A stretch of DNA of 64,000 nt from Clavaria fumosa (Eukaryota; Basidiomycota; Agaricomycetes; Agaricales; Clavariaceae): NCBI GenBank assembly GCA_951802425.1, contig OX637795.1, positions 4,506,501 to 4,570,500 of the forward strand, given 5' to 3'. A program made the position numbers and the translations under genes. The notes under the pieces are model-generated. The model saw only the letters and a list, made by a program, of their open reading frames with translations. It ran no database searches and had not been told where the DNA came from. The number at the start of each line of letters is the position of its first letter. The first letter of the stretch is position 1. Below are positions 1 through 11,140 of the stretch, piece by piece.

Positions 1-373
1 CGTGGCCCTGTTGAGGTTGTTAGTGACCCTCTGCGCTGGTGGTGTAACAACCGGTTTGTCTATCCAAATCTCTATCGCATGGCTCTCAATTATCTCAGCA
101 TTCCTCATAAGTGATTCATCCATAATTGATTGTACTGTCTCTAACCGGATTCTAGCCACCTCAACAGCAGTTGAATGTGTCTTCTCTCATGGCCGGCACC
201 TCCTTCCTCATACACGCAACAGGCTCACTGGAGAGTCCATCGCTGCCCACCTTTGTCTTGGTTCTTGGTGTCGTAACAACTTGATCACTGTCAAGGATCT
301 CCTCGATGTTGTCAAGGGTATTGAACGAAAGCGGAAAAAGGCTGATGGTAATGACAGTGAGACTGAGCCTTGA
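1..373 (+). pseudogene. hAT transposase C-terminus (hATC dimerisation domain), partial
   Basis: Positions 30-110 encode the aromatic motif (RWWCNN...YPNLYRMALNYLSIP) that opens the hAT C-terminal dimerisation domain. Positions 156-373 encode its second half (ATSTAVECVFSHGR, then TRNRLTGESIAAHLCLGSW) and stop at 371-373. The halves lie in different frames. A 45-bp segment (111-155) ending CTAG may be an intron, but simple GT-AG removal does not restore frame, so either a non-standard splice or an old frameshift is involved. The complete copy shares this problem. Here codon 326-328 is CGA, whereas the sister copy has TGA at the same place. Confidence 0.8.
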
Positions 374-566
374 GTATATAGCATTTTTAGCTAGCTCTAT
401 GTCAAACCCCTGTACACACCCAGAAAACCGTTCTAACTGTGGTTATTAGCAACACCGTATATGTAACCCGTGGGTAACCGCTACCCCCACCATTTGTGGA
501 GGGTTTTTGCCGGTGCGGGTAGGGGTTTGGCCAATTCAACCTGGGGGTTACCCATGCCATTCACTA
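1..566 (+). mobile_element. hAT element, 3' end (partial)
   Basis: This is the 3' part of a hAT DNA transposon; its 5' part lies outside the window. It is the inverted counterpart of the complete copy at 17667-20843, with near-identical sequence through the coding end and terminal region. The terminus reads ...gccattcacta at 556-566. That matches the TAGTG...CACTA ends of the full copy, where an 8-bp target duplication proves the boundary. The target duplication of this copy cannot be tested because its other end is missing. Confidence 0.85.
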
Positions 567-1048
567 GTGATGGAGATAGTGAAGGTGGAGATGTGGTACC
601 ATATGAAAAGTCCATGGCTGAGGGTTCTGTTCCCCCAGCCAGTGATGCTGCTGAATCCAATATCAGCAAGCCAGTGGATGTTCAAGAGGGCAATGGTGTT
701 GAGGAGGGTGAGATGGAAGAAAGAAATCATCACAGGTCCTATCCAGGTAAGAATCTGCTTGATCATGATGGAGGACAGATTGAGGAATTGAGGATAGGGG
801 GACACAAGCAGCAGGATGATGTAGGTGAGGGTGGAGAAGTAGAGGATCATGATGATGTTGATCATCCCACCACTCATGTGGCAGTTGAGATCCAGAAGGA
901 GGTGGAACCCAGCCTACAAAAAGGGAAAAGGAAAGGGGTAAGCAGTGAAAAGGAGGAGGAGAGGTTCAGGTCATACAGGACCAGGGCTAAAAAGAGGGCC
1001 TCCATGGATGCCAAAAAACAGGTACTGCAGCCAAGGGGGAATGGCTGA
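567..1048 (+). pseudogene. acidic/basic ORF remnant, unrecognised
   Basis: An open frame runs from inside the hAT terminus to a stop at 1046-1048. It encodes about 160 residues that are Glu/Asp/Gly/His-rich and end in a basic stretch (KGKRKG, then YRTRAKKR). No conserved domain is recognisable. The 5' end is cut by the hAT terminus at 566, so this may be the tail of a gene or mobile-element protein interrupted by hAT insertion. It runs directly into the duplicated unit at 1032. Confidence 0.3.
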
Positions 1049-1535
1049 AGATCTTTCATGGCATGCCCAATACCAATTTTCTGCCCATAGCAAAGCAAAG
1101 CATATCTCAGTGTCCAGTGTATATCACATCATCATGGAATGGCATGTCCAGGTGTTTGTCCTACAATTCTATAGAGGGTGCTTATTAGAAGGCATATTGG
1201 GTTTTTGTTACCACCCACCTCACATCGTTTAGATGGTTTATCCCCTCTCAGAAGAATACCTGGTAATCATGCAGTTCTTGAATCAAGGGGACTGGCTAAA
1301 GATCTTTCATGGCATACCCAATACCAATTTTCTGCCCATAGCAAAGCAAAGCATGTCTCAGTGTCTAGTGTATATCACATCATCATAGAATGGCAGTCCA
1401 GGTGTTTGTCCTAGAATTCCATAGAGGGTGCTTATTAGAAGGCATATTGGGTTTTTGTTACCACTCACCTCACATTGTCTAGATGGCTTATCCCCTCTCA
1501 GAAGAATACCTGGTAATCATGCAATTCTTGAATCA
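1032..1535. repeat. 252-bp tandem duplication
   Basis: Two head-to-tail copies (about 1032-1283 and 1284-1535) share almost all bases, starting around ctggctRaagatctttcatggc and ending at tggtaatcatgcaRttcttgaatca. Differences are mainly transitions plus a few one- or two-base indels. The unit matches no element I recognise. Neither copy has a convincing long ORF. Confidence 0.8.
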
Positions 1536-1787
1536 GTTGACACACTATGAGTTACAGCTCATAATGGCTCCATTGGGTGTTTGAGAGTGGAATTGTTTGA
1601 TTAGGATGAATTAGGTCCTGTATAATGGTTTCTAAGATGTCCATTGGCCAACCCTTTTGTAAGGGCATCTTCATTACCCCAAGATCCAGTTGATCGGCTG
1701 AGCCTATAGAGCTATATCTTGGCCGATGATTGGCTAGGCCCATAAGAAGGCCATCAGTCAAAATTGGCTAGGCCTTTTGGATAGGGG
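1536..1787. other. no gene seen
   Basis: This 250-bp stretch lies between the tandem duplication and the truncated end of chromovirus A. It has only a short minus-strand frame without recognisable motifs. The junction with element A falls at the G-run near 1780-1788, where similarity to copy C begins. Confidence 0.4.
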
Positions 1788-1805
1788 GGGGGTACGCTGA
1801 AGGGG

Positions 1806-3248
1806 GTGGCTTTGCAGCATGCCGAAGGACCCAGGTCGACTTCGGTAACGACTCCAAAAGTTGTGAGTCGGGTGGGAGTCAAGCTCCCATCCCTTCCGGT
1901 TCTGGGGACCCCAACGCAGGGAGGGCGCGGGAAACGGGTGTGGGCGAGGTCGCGATCGCCAACACCCAGCCCATCGTCGAGAAGGCATGTCACGAAGCCG
2001 GTGTGGTCGAGAGAAGAGTGGGTGGTGGAGGAGGGGAGGACGAAGGACATGTTGGTCCCAAGGGCAGCCTTGGAACGGGAGCTCGCGATGCTCGGACAAC
2101 AACTTGCAGAACCCATGAGGAAGACAATGTGGGTTGGAAAGTCGCAGAGGGAGGTGGAGTTGGAGATGAAACTGGCTGCAGCAACTCATGAACTAGAGGA
2201 AGTACAGGGGAATGTGAAGGGTGAGTTTCGGTATTTCTTCGTACTCCAAAGTGTTTGTTGAAGTCGCAAGTCTGTAGGGAAAGGTAAACAGGTCGAGGTG
2301 GTGTCGAGAACATCTGCATCCAAGGACATTGACAGGGAGATGGCAAGATTGGGGAGGCAGATAGTGGAAGTGGAGAGGGATTTAGGTGACTTGAAGGGTA
2401 AGTTCTTGTTTTCATTCTATCATGCTGCAAGCTGATTTTCTTCCTTTCCAGACCAAGATGTCAGGTTGGCAGAGACGCAAGGGGAGCTGGAAGCATTGAG
2501 GAGGGAGAAAAGAGGTAAGTGGGATAGTCACGAGTAGGAAATACACTGATTTCATGACTATAGGCTGGTTGGAAGAAGTGGAGAAGACGCATGCGAGGTT
2601 CGCGGAAGTAGAGGAGGTAATAGGGGCGATGCAGAAAGAGGCGGAAGGTGAGTTCTAAGTTGTTTTTTTTTGTATCTCGCAACATTGTCGGTTGATCCTC
2701 TTATTCATTTAGATCAAGAGGCCAAGATGGAAGAGTTGGAGCATCAATTGGAGGAAGCGGAGGTTTTGGAGAAAAGTAAGTTTTCAAGGTCGCGAGTATT
2801 GATGCGAGCTAATGTGTGTTCCCATAGATTCGCTTGTATCAGTGGAGGAGATGGCAAAGGAGGTGTTGCAGACATGGGGAGAGTTGAAGGAGGTGAGGAA
2901 GCAAGAAGAAGGTGAGTGATTGTGGGTTCATATGTTTTTGCGATGACTGAGGGTTTGTTTTTAGATTTGCATAGGAGGGGCGCGGCCACCTATAGCAAGC
3001 TCCGCAATGTTTGCACCCACTGACGATGAGGCCTTGAAGTGGTCTTCTTCGCCTTTGAAGACCTAGTACAAAAATTGTTGGTAGGGATGTTGTCGTTGCA
3101 AGTGACCGAGTGGGCAGAGAAGGAGCAGGATCATCTGTGGAGGGAGTTACTGGAGTTCCTGAGGGTGGACCAGTATGGGGTTTTGTTGGGAGAAGAGGAG
3201 GAGGAAGAAAAAGTTGCAAGTGTCGCAGGTGGTGAGGAAGGGTCATGA
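1806..3248 (+). pseudogene. antisense accessory gene of chromovirus A (multi-intron coiled-coil protein), 5'-truncated
   Basis: This gene runs opposite to pol, between the pol 3' end and the lost 3' LTR. Exons joined by GT...AG introns are about 1806-2220, 2278-2397, 2452-2514, 2564-2647, 2713-2775, 2828-2911 and 2965-3248. The six introns are about 49-65 bp and all in phase 1, so the joined frame stays open through six exons. The product has an Arg/Ser/Pro segment (SRSPTPSPSSRR) and then repeated Glu/Lys/Arg/Leu heptads typical of a coiled coil. The last exon encodes FFAFEDL, a WAEKEQDHLWRELL segment and an acidic tail, with a frame change near 3030. The N-terminal region present in copy C is lost. 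The function is unknown; the layout is conserved with 23130-25925. Confidence 0.7.
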
Positions 3249-3377
3249 GAAGAGGAGGGAGAAATTCATGACCAGTAGATAGTTTTCTTTAGTTGTCTTT
3301 TTGTTGTGCATATATATTTTGCTGTGAAGTGCAAAGTGAGGATGTGAAGAAAAAGAACAAAAAGGAGGCAAGAGAAT

Positions 3378-4235
3378 TTATTGGGTTGCATGAGCTGCAT
3401 GAGGTTTTTCCAGGTAGGTCGCATGGAAGTCCTCAAGGAGTTCCTTTGATCTGGAAAGTGATTTAATGGGTTCCCAGGTGTCGTCTTCAGGTCTGTAACC
3501 TTCCCAACATACGAGGTAGAGCACTTTCCTACCCCTCCTTTGAGAGTCCAGTATGTTGGCAACTTCGTAATGTTGTTTGCCATCGACCTCGATGGGGGGT
3601 TGGGGTTGCTGTTGTCGCTGGGGGAAGACATCTTCGTGAACCTTCCTGAGTAATGAAATGTGGAATATGTCGTGTTGCATTGATTTCGGAAGTTGGAGGC
3701 AGTAAGTGTGGGTTGAGACTTTCGGGAGTATAGAGAAGGGTCCGGCTTGTTTTGAATCCAGCTTCTTCATTGGCCTCTTCATCTTCACATTCCACAGGTC
3801 TAACCACACTCTCGTTCCTTCCTTCCAATCCAGCATAATCTCTCTCTTCAGGTCTGCAAAGCGCAAGTAGGCCTTGTTCACGACCTTGAGTTGGTCTTGT
3901 AGATGCTGGTGAAGTGTCTTGAGATCAGTTGCGACCATGAGGGCCTCATGCGCAGGTATGTTGTCGAGAGAAATCGTAAGTCTGGGGTGGTATCCCTTGT
4001 TCGTGAAGAACGGGGAGACACTGGTAGCACTATGTGGGGTGTTAATGTATATGAACTCAGCAAGTGGAAGTTGGTAGGTCCAATCGTCCTGCTGGTAGTT
4101 TGTATAGATTTGTATGTATTGCTCCAGAACCTGGTTGACTTGTTCTGTTTGTCTGTTGGTCTCGGGATGGTAAGCTGTGGAGAGATTTGAAGTAATGTCC
4201 AAAGCTTGACATAGCGAAGACCAAAACTTAGAAAC
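3378..4235 (-). pseudogene. chromovirus A integrase C-terminal part with chromodomain
   Basis: This is the end of the A polyprotein. The frame opens with the integrase catalytic-core end ([22 protein letters not shown]; the Glu of the DDE triad lies in this motif). It continues through the linker (KMKRPMKKLDSKQAGPF) and ends in a chromodomain (VLYLVCWEGYRPEDDTWEP, about 3450-3520). The stop is near 3378. The preceding part of the integrase lies at 11444-12087, displaced by the insertion of element B. The chromodomain presumably directs integration to marked chromatin, as in other chromoviruses. The convergent antisense gene ends 130 bp away. Confidence 0.85.
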
Positions 4236-4526
4236 TGTTAGGATCGCTTACATAAGCATCCAAAAAAGAGCAGTTGTGGAGAAACTGGGGAGGGTTGTTG
4301 GAAGGTCACATGACCTGTGGCTGTGTCCAAGATTATGTAATCGGAAGGTCACATGACCTGGGCCTGGGCGCATCACGTGATCCGAGGGTCCGAGCATGGG
4401 AAAGTCGGCAAGTGCCGGGGTTCCCACTATATATACTGCATTGTTTCCAGTTTTGTACTCTTTTCCCCTTATCTGAGTATTGTCGTCATGACCTTACGCT
4501 TAAGTTGTGTGAGACCCAGTCTGATA
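4236..4526 (+). repeat. 5' LTR of chromovirus B
   Basis: This LTR starts TGTTAGGATCG and ends CCCAGTCTGATA. It is 291 bp, the same length as the 3' copy. It contains a duplicated GGAAGGTCACATGACCTG motif and a TATATATA box near 4432, a plausible U3/R promoter. Confidence 0.95.
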
Positions 4527-5107
4527 TAATACTAAGATCTGCCTGTCCACCCTAGCCCTGTGTCCTAACCCGGCTAGCCTGGACCCTTAATTTCAAACTG
4601 TGACACGTTGTCACAGCTCAGCCCCTATCATCCTCTATCTCTTTACCCTGCCTGCGGTGTGTAACAGAACCGCATGAAATTTTTACTGTGTGTAGATACA
4701 TGTGATCAGACCCAGAGGAAGTCTACTGTGACCCTCCCCAAGAGATACCAAGTGCCAAAGGCCTGGAACCTTGTTTTACAGCTACATACCAGTGAATTGT
4801 GTATAGTACAGGGCATGGAAAGGCCCTCTACATAGTTTTTTTGTAGTTTCCTGGTCCAGTGGACAGGGCCCTTGCTCTGTGACCATTGTCAGAAGGGCAC
4901 ACGGGCAACTCACTAGGAGTTGTGGAGTGACCACCTGGGACACCATTCAGGCCCCACATTAACAAAAGTTTCATAGAATAAGAGTTAGAATAAGAGTTCT
5001 ATAGGTACATAAGTACTAGAAGAGCAGCCTGAGAGGACAGGACTGTTAAGAGATTGAAGAAATCCTGAGTGCCAAAGGCCCGGAATTTTATTTTACAGTG
5101 CTATAGA
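4527..5107 (+). other. 5' leader of chromovirus B
   Basis: This is untranslated sequence between the 5' LTR and the first in-frame ATG of gag. It holds two copies of a segment reading agtgccaaaggcc...ttttacag, at about 4750-4785 and 5069-5100. The second copy merges with the gag start. No other coding signal is seen. Confidence 0.5.
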
Positions 5108-5728
5108 ATGCTGGACCTAGCTGTTGCCCCCTTTGATGGGCAGAAAAGGAACTTCCGTACGTTCCTCCAATCCCTACGCCTCCTGTTTATGGTGAACCCG
5201 ACTGTCTATGCTGTGGACCTGGTGAAGGTCCTCTTTGCTCTGAGCAAAATTGCTGGAGAAGGATTCGCTGCTGAATGGGCGAATATGAAAGCAGAAGAGA
5301 TCCTGGGTAGTGGCGAGGCCGGAACCTGGGCAGAGTTTGTGGAGGAGATGAAGTGCACATTCGATGACCCGAATGACTGTGCAACTGCCCTTGCTGATAT
5401 TGCAGGGCTGAAACAGGGTACCACGACAGCACCGGAGTTCTTTGCGAAATTCAAGACGCTGTTCCGACGGGCAAAGTTGAGTGCAGAGAAGGACTCAGGA
5501 ATCCTAGTCCATTGGCTGGAGTTGAACCTGAGTAGGAGGCTGGTGGAGAGAATCTATGGTGTCTCCCCGATGCCAGAGACATATGGAGAATGGAAGCTGC
5601 TGGCTGAGAGGCTTGATGCCCAGCAAAGGCGACTGGATGGGATACTCGCAGAACGGACACCGCGACCCACTGCAACCCCCGCACGACCCATCGTGACCCC
5701 CACGCGACCTTTTGCAACCTTGCCGTGA
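5108..5728 (+). pseudogene. chromovirus B Gag, N-terminal part
   Basis: The first in-frame ATG (5108) opens a retrotransposon Gag domain. Recognisable blocks are APFDGQKRNFRTFLQSL, the mid-domain FAAEWANMKAEE, and TWAEFVEEMKCTF. It ends at a TGA (5726-5728) lying in a run of cgaccc/cgtgacc repeats. The frame continues past that TGA into the zinc knuckle, so the stop is best read as CGA to TGA decay rather than a true terminus. Confidence 0.8.
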
Positions 5729-5734
5729 CCTGGC

Positions 5735-8170
5735 ATGACCTTTCCGCAACCACTGGATGTGGCCATGGGCCGTGGATGTGCCCCTGCTGATGAGAGACAT
5801 TGTTTCCGATGCCACCAGACTGGCCATGCTGTCCGATTCTGCACCCTGCCTGATATGCATCTGCAGGTCCCAAGGGCCCAAACCTGTGCAGCACCATGTG
5901 CCCCCCAAGTGGCAGAGGGATATGAGAAAGAGATTTCACAGCTCCGAGCCTGCATAGAGTCGTATGAGAGAGAGAGGAGGACTCCTGCTGGGGAGAAGAA
6001 GTGTGCCAGCCCCCTTTCCATCCCTGTGCCTGCTGCAAAGATACCCCGGTATACTATCTTGCAGTGGAGACATACCCAAATTGGGGCTGAGGTGAAGGAG
6101 GAAGTGAGACTGGCAGAGCAGCCAGAAGTGGGGAAATGTGTGCCACGAGAGCTGGCCATCCAGGTGCACTTGGAGGCTCTCAGCACAGGCAAGGGTACTA
6201 TGATGAAGGCCCTTGTTGACTCAGGGTGCACCAACTGCTTCATGGATTTGGAGTGGGCAAAAGGAGTGGGACTGGAGCCATCTCTCCTGCTGAACCCAAT
6301 CACCATGTATAATGTGGATGGGACGCAGAACAAGAATGGAAAGGTCCGGTATGGGATAGAGGTGCTGGTAAGGGTTGGTGACCACCAGGAGTGGATCCAC
6401 TTTCTGCTGGGAAAGACCCAGTCCCACAAGGTCATCCTTGGGCATGACTGGCTCAAGTGGCATAACCCGGACATCGACTGGCAGAAGGCAGAGCTGAGCC
6501 TTACCCGCTGCCCCCCACAGTGTTCCCCATCCCCCCATGCCCCTGCACCCATGAAAACAAGTACCCTCGCATCTGCGAGTATTTCGGACACCCGTTTTCC
6601 CAACTCTGGCCCTACCCCTGATTGGCCCAGCCGCTACCCTTTGGTGTTTAGTGAAGCAAAGTGGGATGAACTTCCCCGCTCCCGACCGGACTTCGATATT
6701 AAGATCAAGTTCAAAAAGGACCCTGAGCACCTCTCCTCCAAGCTGTATTCTTTGACACGGCAGGAGATGGTGGAGATGAACCATTGGGTAGATGAGCAGC
6801 TTGCTTCTGGATGAATCCGGCCCTCGAAATCCCCATATGCCAGCCCCTTCTTCTTCAAACATGAGAAGGACAAGCTGCGGCTGATCATTGACTACTTGAG
6901 GCTGAATGCACACCTGATCAAGGACAAGTACCCCCTTCCCCGCATCTGAGACACAGTGGATGTGCTTAAAGGAGCATCAATCTACTCTAAGATTGATGCA
7001 AAGGGAGGTTTCCCATCTATGCAGGTCTGGCCTGAGCACCAGCACTGCTGTGCCTTCCTGACACCCCGTGGACTCTTCGAACCAGCTGTCATGTGGTTTG
7101 GACTGCAGAATGCGCCTGCTACCTTCCAGCGCTTCATGAATCATGTGTTGAGGGAGGAGATTGCAGGAGGACATGTCCAGGCCTATGTGGATGATGTGAT
7201 TGTGTTTGCAGAGGATTTGGCAACACACCAGTATTGGATGGATCGGGTCTTGAGGAAGTTTGGAGAAAATGGGTTGTGTCTCAAACTCAGTAAATGCGAG
7301 TTTGAGAAGAGTGAGATCATCTTCCTGGGGATGAAGATCTCTCACAACCAGCTAGAGCATGACCCAGCAAAGGGTGCGGCGGTCCGAGATTGGCCACGTC
7401 CTAGGAATGTGAAGGATGTCCAGAGGTTCAATGGGATGTTGAACTACCTCCAGTGGCACATCCCGAATCTTTCTGCCCAGGCAAAGCCACTTTTCCGGCT
7501 GACTGGGAATGTTCCATGGAAATGGGAGGAGGAGGAGGAAGCAGCCTTCCGAGATCTCCGCCAGGCACTCATATCGGCCCCGGTCTTGGCTCTGCCTCAG
7601 GACAAAGGGAGATGGAAGGTAGAGACAGATGCAAGTAATCTGGCAACTGGTGGAGTGCTCTCGCAGCAGCAGACAGATGGAACCTGGAGAGTGGTTGACT
7701 ATATCTCCAAGGCCCTCACTGCAGCTGAGAAGAACTATGATGTGTATGACAAGGAGTTCTTAGCTGTGATTCGGGCACTTTGCGAGTGGCGGGCATACCT
7801 CATTGGAGCAGATGAGACAATCGAGATCTGGACAGACCATGCGAACCTCCAGTACTTCCGGAAGCCCCAGAAGTTGAAGCCGAGACAGGTCCGTTGGGTT
7901 GGGGAGCTCCAGTGTTTCGACTTTGAAATAAAGTATCGCACTGGCAAGTCGAACACAAAGGCAGATGCACTCTCTCGGAGACCGGACTATGGAGAGATGG
8001 TGGAGGAGGATGCACCAGTGCAGGTTTTCCCAGAAACGGAAGTCCGTGTGTCATTCACATTGGAAATGGAGACACTACTCCAGAAAAATAGCCGGTACAT
8101 GTACAGAAGCCGGAGGAGCTTGATGATGAGTGGATGCGAGATCGTGCTGGACTCTGGTGAAAGGGGATAG
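5735..8170 (+). pseudogene. chromovirus B zinc knuckle, protease, reverse transcriptase and RNase H
   Basis: This is the same frame as gag, broken by TGA at 6812-6814 and 6947-6949. In order: a CCHC knuckle (CFRCHQTGHAVRFC, about 5802-5843), an aspartic protease (ALVDSGCTNCF near 6210 and ILGHDWL near 6433), and RT beginning near 6650 with FGLQNAPATFQRFM and the catalytic YVDD (about 7184-7195). RNase H follows, with ETDAS near 7620, a YDKEFLAVI block and WTDHANL. The frame stops at 8168-8170, just before the integrase zinc-binding segment. Both TGA codons sit where Arg (CGA) is plausible in related polyproteins, as in the common L-I-R-E-L block. Confidence 0.85.
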
Positions 8171-9011
8171 TCACTTGGGTCCCCCTAGGAGCTCGTGAGG
8201 CTGTCCTCGAGTTTGAGCATGACCTCCCTGCTGCTGGACACCCTGGGCCCCGGAAGTTGAGAGCAGCACTAGTGAAGGGTTATTGGTGGCCGGACATGGT
8301 GAAAGATGCAGATCGGTATGCCAGCGGACGAAGCCTGACCGTACCAAGTGTGCTGCCCCACTGCACCCCCATCCAGTGCCCGATGGTCCCTGGTCGGTGA
8401 TCTCATGGGACATAGTTGGTCCCCTCCCCCTCTCCCATGGACATAATGCCATCCTTGTCATTGTCGATAAATTCACGAAATGGACACTGCTCGAAGCGAT
8501 CGGGCTCGACCTCACAGGACTTGGAGCAGCACGTCTCCTCCGGGATTGAGTATTTCGTGACCATGGAGTCCCTCACAAGGTTGTGAGTGACCAGGGGTCC
8601 CAGTTCGTGTCCCACTTCATGAAGGAGTTCTACTCCATGATCTGGGTAAAAGCAAATCCAAGTACTGCCTTTCATCCGCAGACTGATGGACAGACAGAAT
8701 GGGCAAACCAGGAGATGGAGATCTATCTCTGGGCCTATGTGGACCACCTCCAGGATGATTGGGCTGAATGGTTGTCCACTGCGGAGTTTGCTCTTAATAA
8801 TCGTGAGCACTCAGCGACAGGACAGACACCTTTCTTCCTTGACTATGGACGACACCCATGGAATGGGGGGCTCTGGCCACCTTCGGAAGTGAACCCAGTG
8901 GCAGACGAGTGGATGGCTAAGCTCACGGAGTCCCGAAGAGCAGCCAAGGAGGCAATGGAGAAAGCGGCAGCAGTGATGAAGAAGAGCTACGATAAGGGGA
9001 AACGCCCCATG

Positions 9012-9390
9012 TTACGGGAAGTTGTGCCGAAGGTTCGGATGAACTTTCCGTGAGGTGATCTGGTGCAGGGACTATCCGAGTCCCTAGAGGCGGAATAAGA
9101 GGTTCGACGAGGGATCGGAGTAACTCGATTCTGGCCCTGTGTTCGGCTTCGTCGGTCCTGATGATTTGCTGGCGGAGGTCGGACACTCCTTGGACAAACA
9201 CGTTTTCGACAGCTGATCGATTAGGATGGTCCGGCCTGAGGATATCGATAAGGACGGAGCGGCTGAACTCGGTCAGGTGGTGTGTGAGTCGGGTGATCTG
9301 ATCCTTCTTCTGTTCAGGAGTAGGGTATATCCTACTGCGGATTGGAGCGATAGCTACTTCGGGCCAGTCGGAGATAGGGTATCTCTCGGG
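9012..9390 (-). CDS. truncated minus-strand ORF in the insert, unrecognised
   Basis: Read from about 9390 down to the insertion edge, the frame encodes about 120 residues. They include WPEVAIAPIRSRIYP, LTHHLTEFSRSVLIDILRP and VQGVSDLRQQIIRTDEAEHRARI. The composition is helical and charged and resembles a Gag-like or structural region, but no family can be named. The true start may lie further upstream toward the box at 9485. The frame is cut by the insertion boundary, so only part of a protein remains. Confidence 0.4.
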
Positions 9391-9479
9391 TGAAGTAGGG
9401 AATACCAGTGTGATTCACCGAAGTACGATAAGGTGATTAAGACAAGTGAACAACGCTGGGGTTTTCCCATGTCATCGCG

Positions 9480-9495
9480 CCCCTTATATACCTTC
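9480..9495 (-). promoter_or_regulatory. TATA-like box for the minus-strand unit
   Basis: On the minus strand this reads TATATAAGG, followed by a pyrimidine/GC-rich leader. It mirrors the box at about 9877 on the plus strand, which suggests a divergent promoter pair. Confidence 0.4.
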
Positions 9496-9871
9496 AGGGG
9501 GCTGCAGGCGCAGCCCGGGCCCGCAGGGCGCAGCCCGAGTCCGCAGCACAGGGATGCTGTCCATCTGCTACGCCGCTGCCCTCCGCAGTCCTGCTCAGTC
9601 TGCAGCTGTCTTGCTGCGCGTTTGCGATCATCCACTACCACATGGCCCAGGCCTTCCTGATGGGTCTGTCTGCTGCGGATCTCCGATGAGATCCTTCGCA
9701 CTCGCCTCATCAGATGCCGGTATTGCCTCCTGCTCTCGGTCCATGTGCTACTCCGCTACCCACCACATGGAGCGGCTTATCTCCACATGCTTCTACTCCA
9801 CCGCCATGTGCTCCTGTGTGACGGCTCTCCCTTGCTGTCCAGCTTATCTCTCGGCCCTTATCTGCCCTTGT

Positions 9872-9888
9872 AGTATATAAGGAGGTCT
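9872..9888 (+). promoter_or_regulatory. TATA-like box for the plus-strand unit
   Basis: AGTATATAAGGAGG lies about 35 bp upstream of the first ATG of the CCHC frame at 9914. It repeats the motif found on the opposite strand near 9487. Confidence 0.45.
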
Positions 9889-9913
9889 TGTACCGCTTCT
9901 CCTCTTTACCGCA

Positions 9914-10412
9914 ATGTGCTGGGGCCCTCACAAACTCAACTTCCTCCCCTCCTCCAATGTCTTCCAACAAGTCGCCCCCCTCACCCTCTCTTGTGCTGCC
10001 TTCCATTGGGCGATTCAGAGGGGCGCCGACGACCTCCTTGTTCTTACCATTGCCCGACAATGCTACGCTTGCGGCCATCCTGGCCATTTTGCATCGGGAT
10101 GCCCTCGAGTCGTCCGCCCTGGTAACCTCATCTGTGACCTCCTCGAGGATCCACATAGTATAGTCTTTTCTTCCATTTCTCATCTGCTTTACTGATCTTT
10201 CTTCTCTTGCAGAGTGGGATGCCGCCCCTCCTACTCGGTGGGCCTCCCCTACCTCCTATTCGGGGTGGAACGCCACCCCTCCTCGATCGCCCCCTCCTGC
10301 CACCCCAGAGATGGCTACAGTGGCTCTGCCGGATGTTGAGGGCGAGTTTGTCCAGGTTGGGGAGTCTCCTTCCCAGTCGGTGGACAATAACGGGCTCTGG
10401 GTCTAGTGGCCC
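9914..10412 (+). CDS. CCHC zinc-knuckle, proline-rich protein in the insert
   Basis: From the ATG at 9914 the frame encodes LTLSCAAFHWAIQRGADDLL and then a zinc knuckle CYACGHPGHFASGC (C-X2-C-X4-H-X4-C, about 10060-10101). A likely intron (about 10155-10212, ending tcttgcag) leads into a Pro/Thr/Ser-rich tail that ends PSQSVDNNGLWV and a stop near 10410. CCHC knuckles of this kind are typical of Gag or LINE ORF1 proteins and some host nucleic-acid-binding proteins. No polymerase is present. It may be a captured gene or part of a small non-autonomous element. Confidence 0.5.
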
Positions 10413-11140
10413 AAACGTCGGAGACATCGTCTGACGTAATACATAGTTCCTGGTTTCGGATTGGTTTTTGTATTACTTAGATGCTTTGACTTCCATAAAC
10501 CAATCCCCAATGGCCATCAACAGCGAGGAGCATCTCCTCGCTCTTGATTGCCATTGGTACTTTGGTTTTCTTGTTCTGAGTGTCGCAGTTGTCCTTTTTA
10601 GCTCGATTGCCATTGTCGTAGTTTGCCTTTGATTATATAATCGACTTCGTCATTCTTCCCATGACACCCCAGTTGGGAGTACTCTGAGGGAGATCTGGTC
10701 TGGCTGGATACTAGAAACTTGAAGATGGACCAGCCCTGTAAAAAGCTTGACAACAAGAGAGCAGGCCCCTTTGCAGTTGAGGAGAAGGTGGGACCTGCTG
10801 GGTACCGCCTCAAACTCCCTCAGGCCTGGCGCATCCATCGGGTCTTCAATGAGTTGCTGTTGACACCTTACCATCCCCCTTCCTTCCCTTCTCAGAACCT
10901 GCCTCCCCCTCCGCCCCCTACAATCGATGATGACCACCTGGAGTATGATGTGGAGGTGATCCTTGATGTTAAGAAAGTGGGGCATGGAGTGAGATACCTG
11001 GTGAAGTGGTTGGGATACCCTGTAGAGGAGAACACTTGGGAGCCACAACGGAACCTCACCAATGTGGCACTGCTTCTCCAGGACTTCTTCCTTGCTCACC
11101 CTGACAAGGCCAAGCTAGCTGGTCGGGACGCCCAGCCTTA

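Larger units (their letters stand above)
9012..10657. mobile_element. 1646-bp insertion with two divergent gene pieces
   Basis: This segment interrupts the B integrase and is flanked by cccatg on both sides (9006-9011 and 10658-10663). Joining the flanks restores the integrase frame (KRPMTPQLG). No terminal inverted repeats and no LTR pair are visible. It is richer in GC and CpG than the surrounding decayed element. It carries a minus-strand frame at its left end and a plus-strand spliced frame at its right. Each is preceded by a TATATAAGG box, and the two boxes lie back to back about 390 bp apart. Its class is unknown. Confidence 0.7.

Noticed and set aside
1552..2189. Minus-strand ORFs opposite the antisense accessory gene of A
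   Set aside because: They lie on the retroelement's sense strand but show no gag/pol motif, and the plus-strand intron structure explains the region better.
5554..6603. A 349-codon minus-strand ORF opposite chromovirus B gag-pol
   Set aside because: It is a shadow of the real plus-strand Gag, knuckle and protease frame; it has no introns or motifs, unlike the A/C antisense gene.
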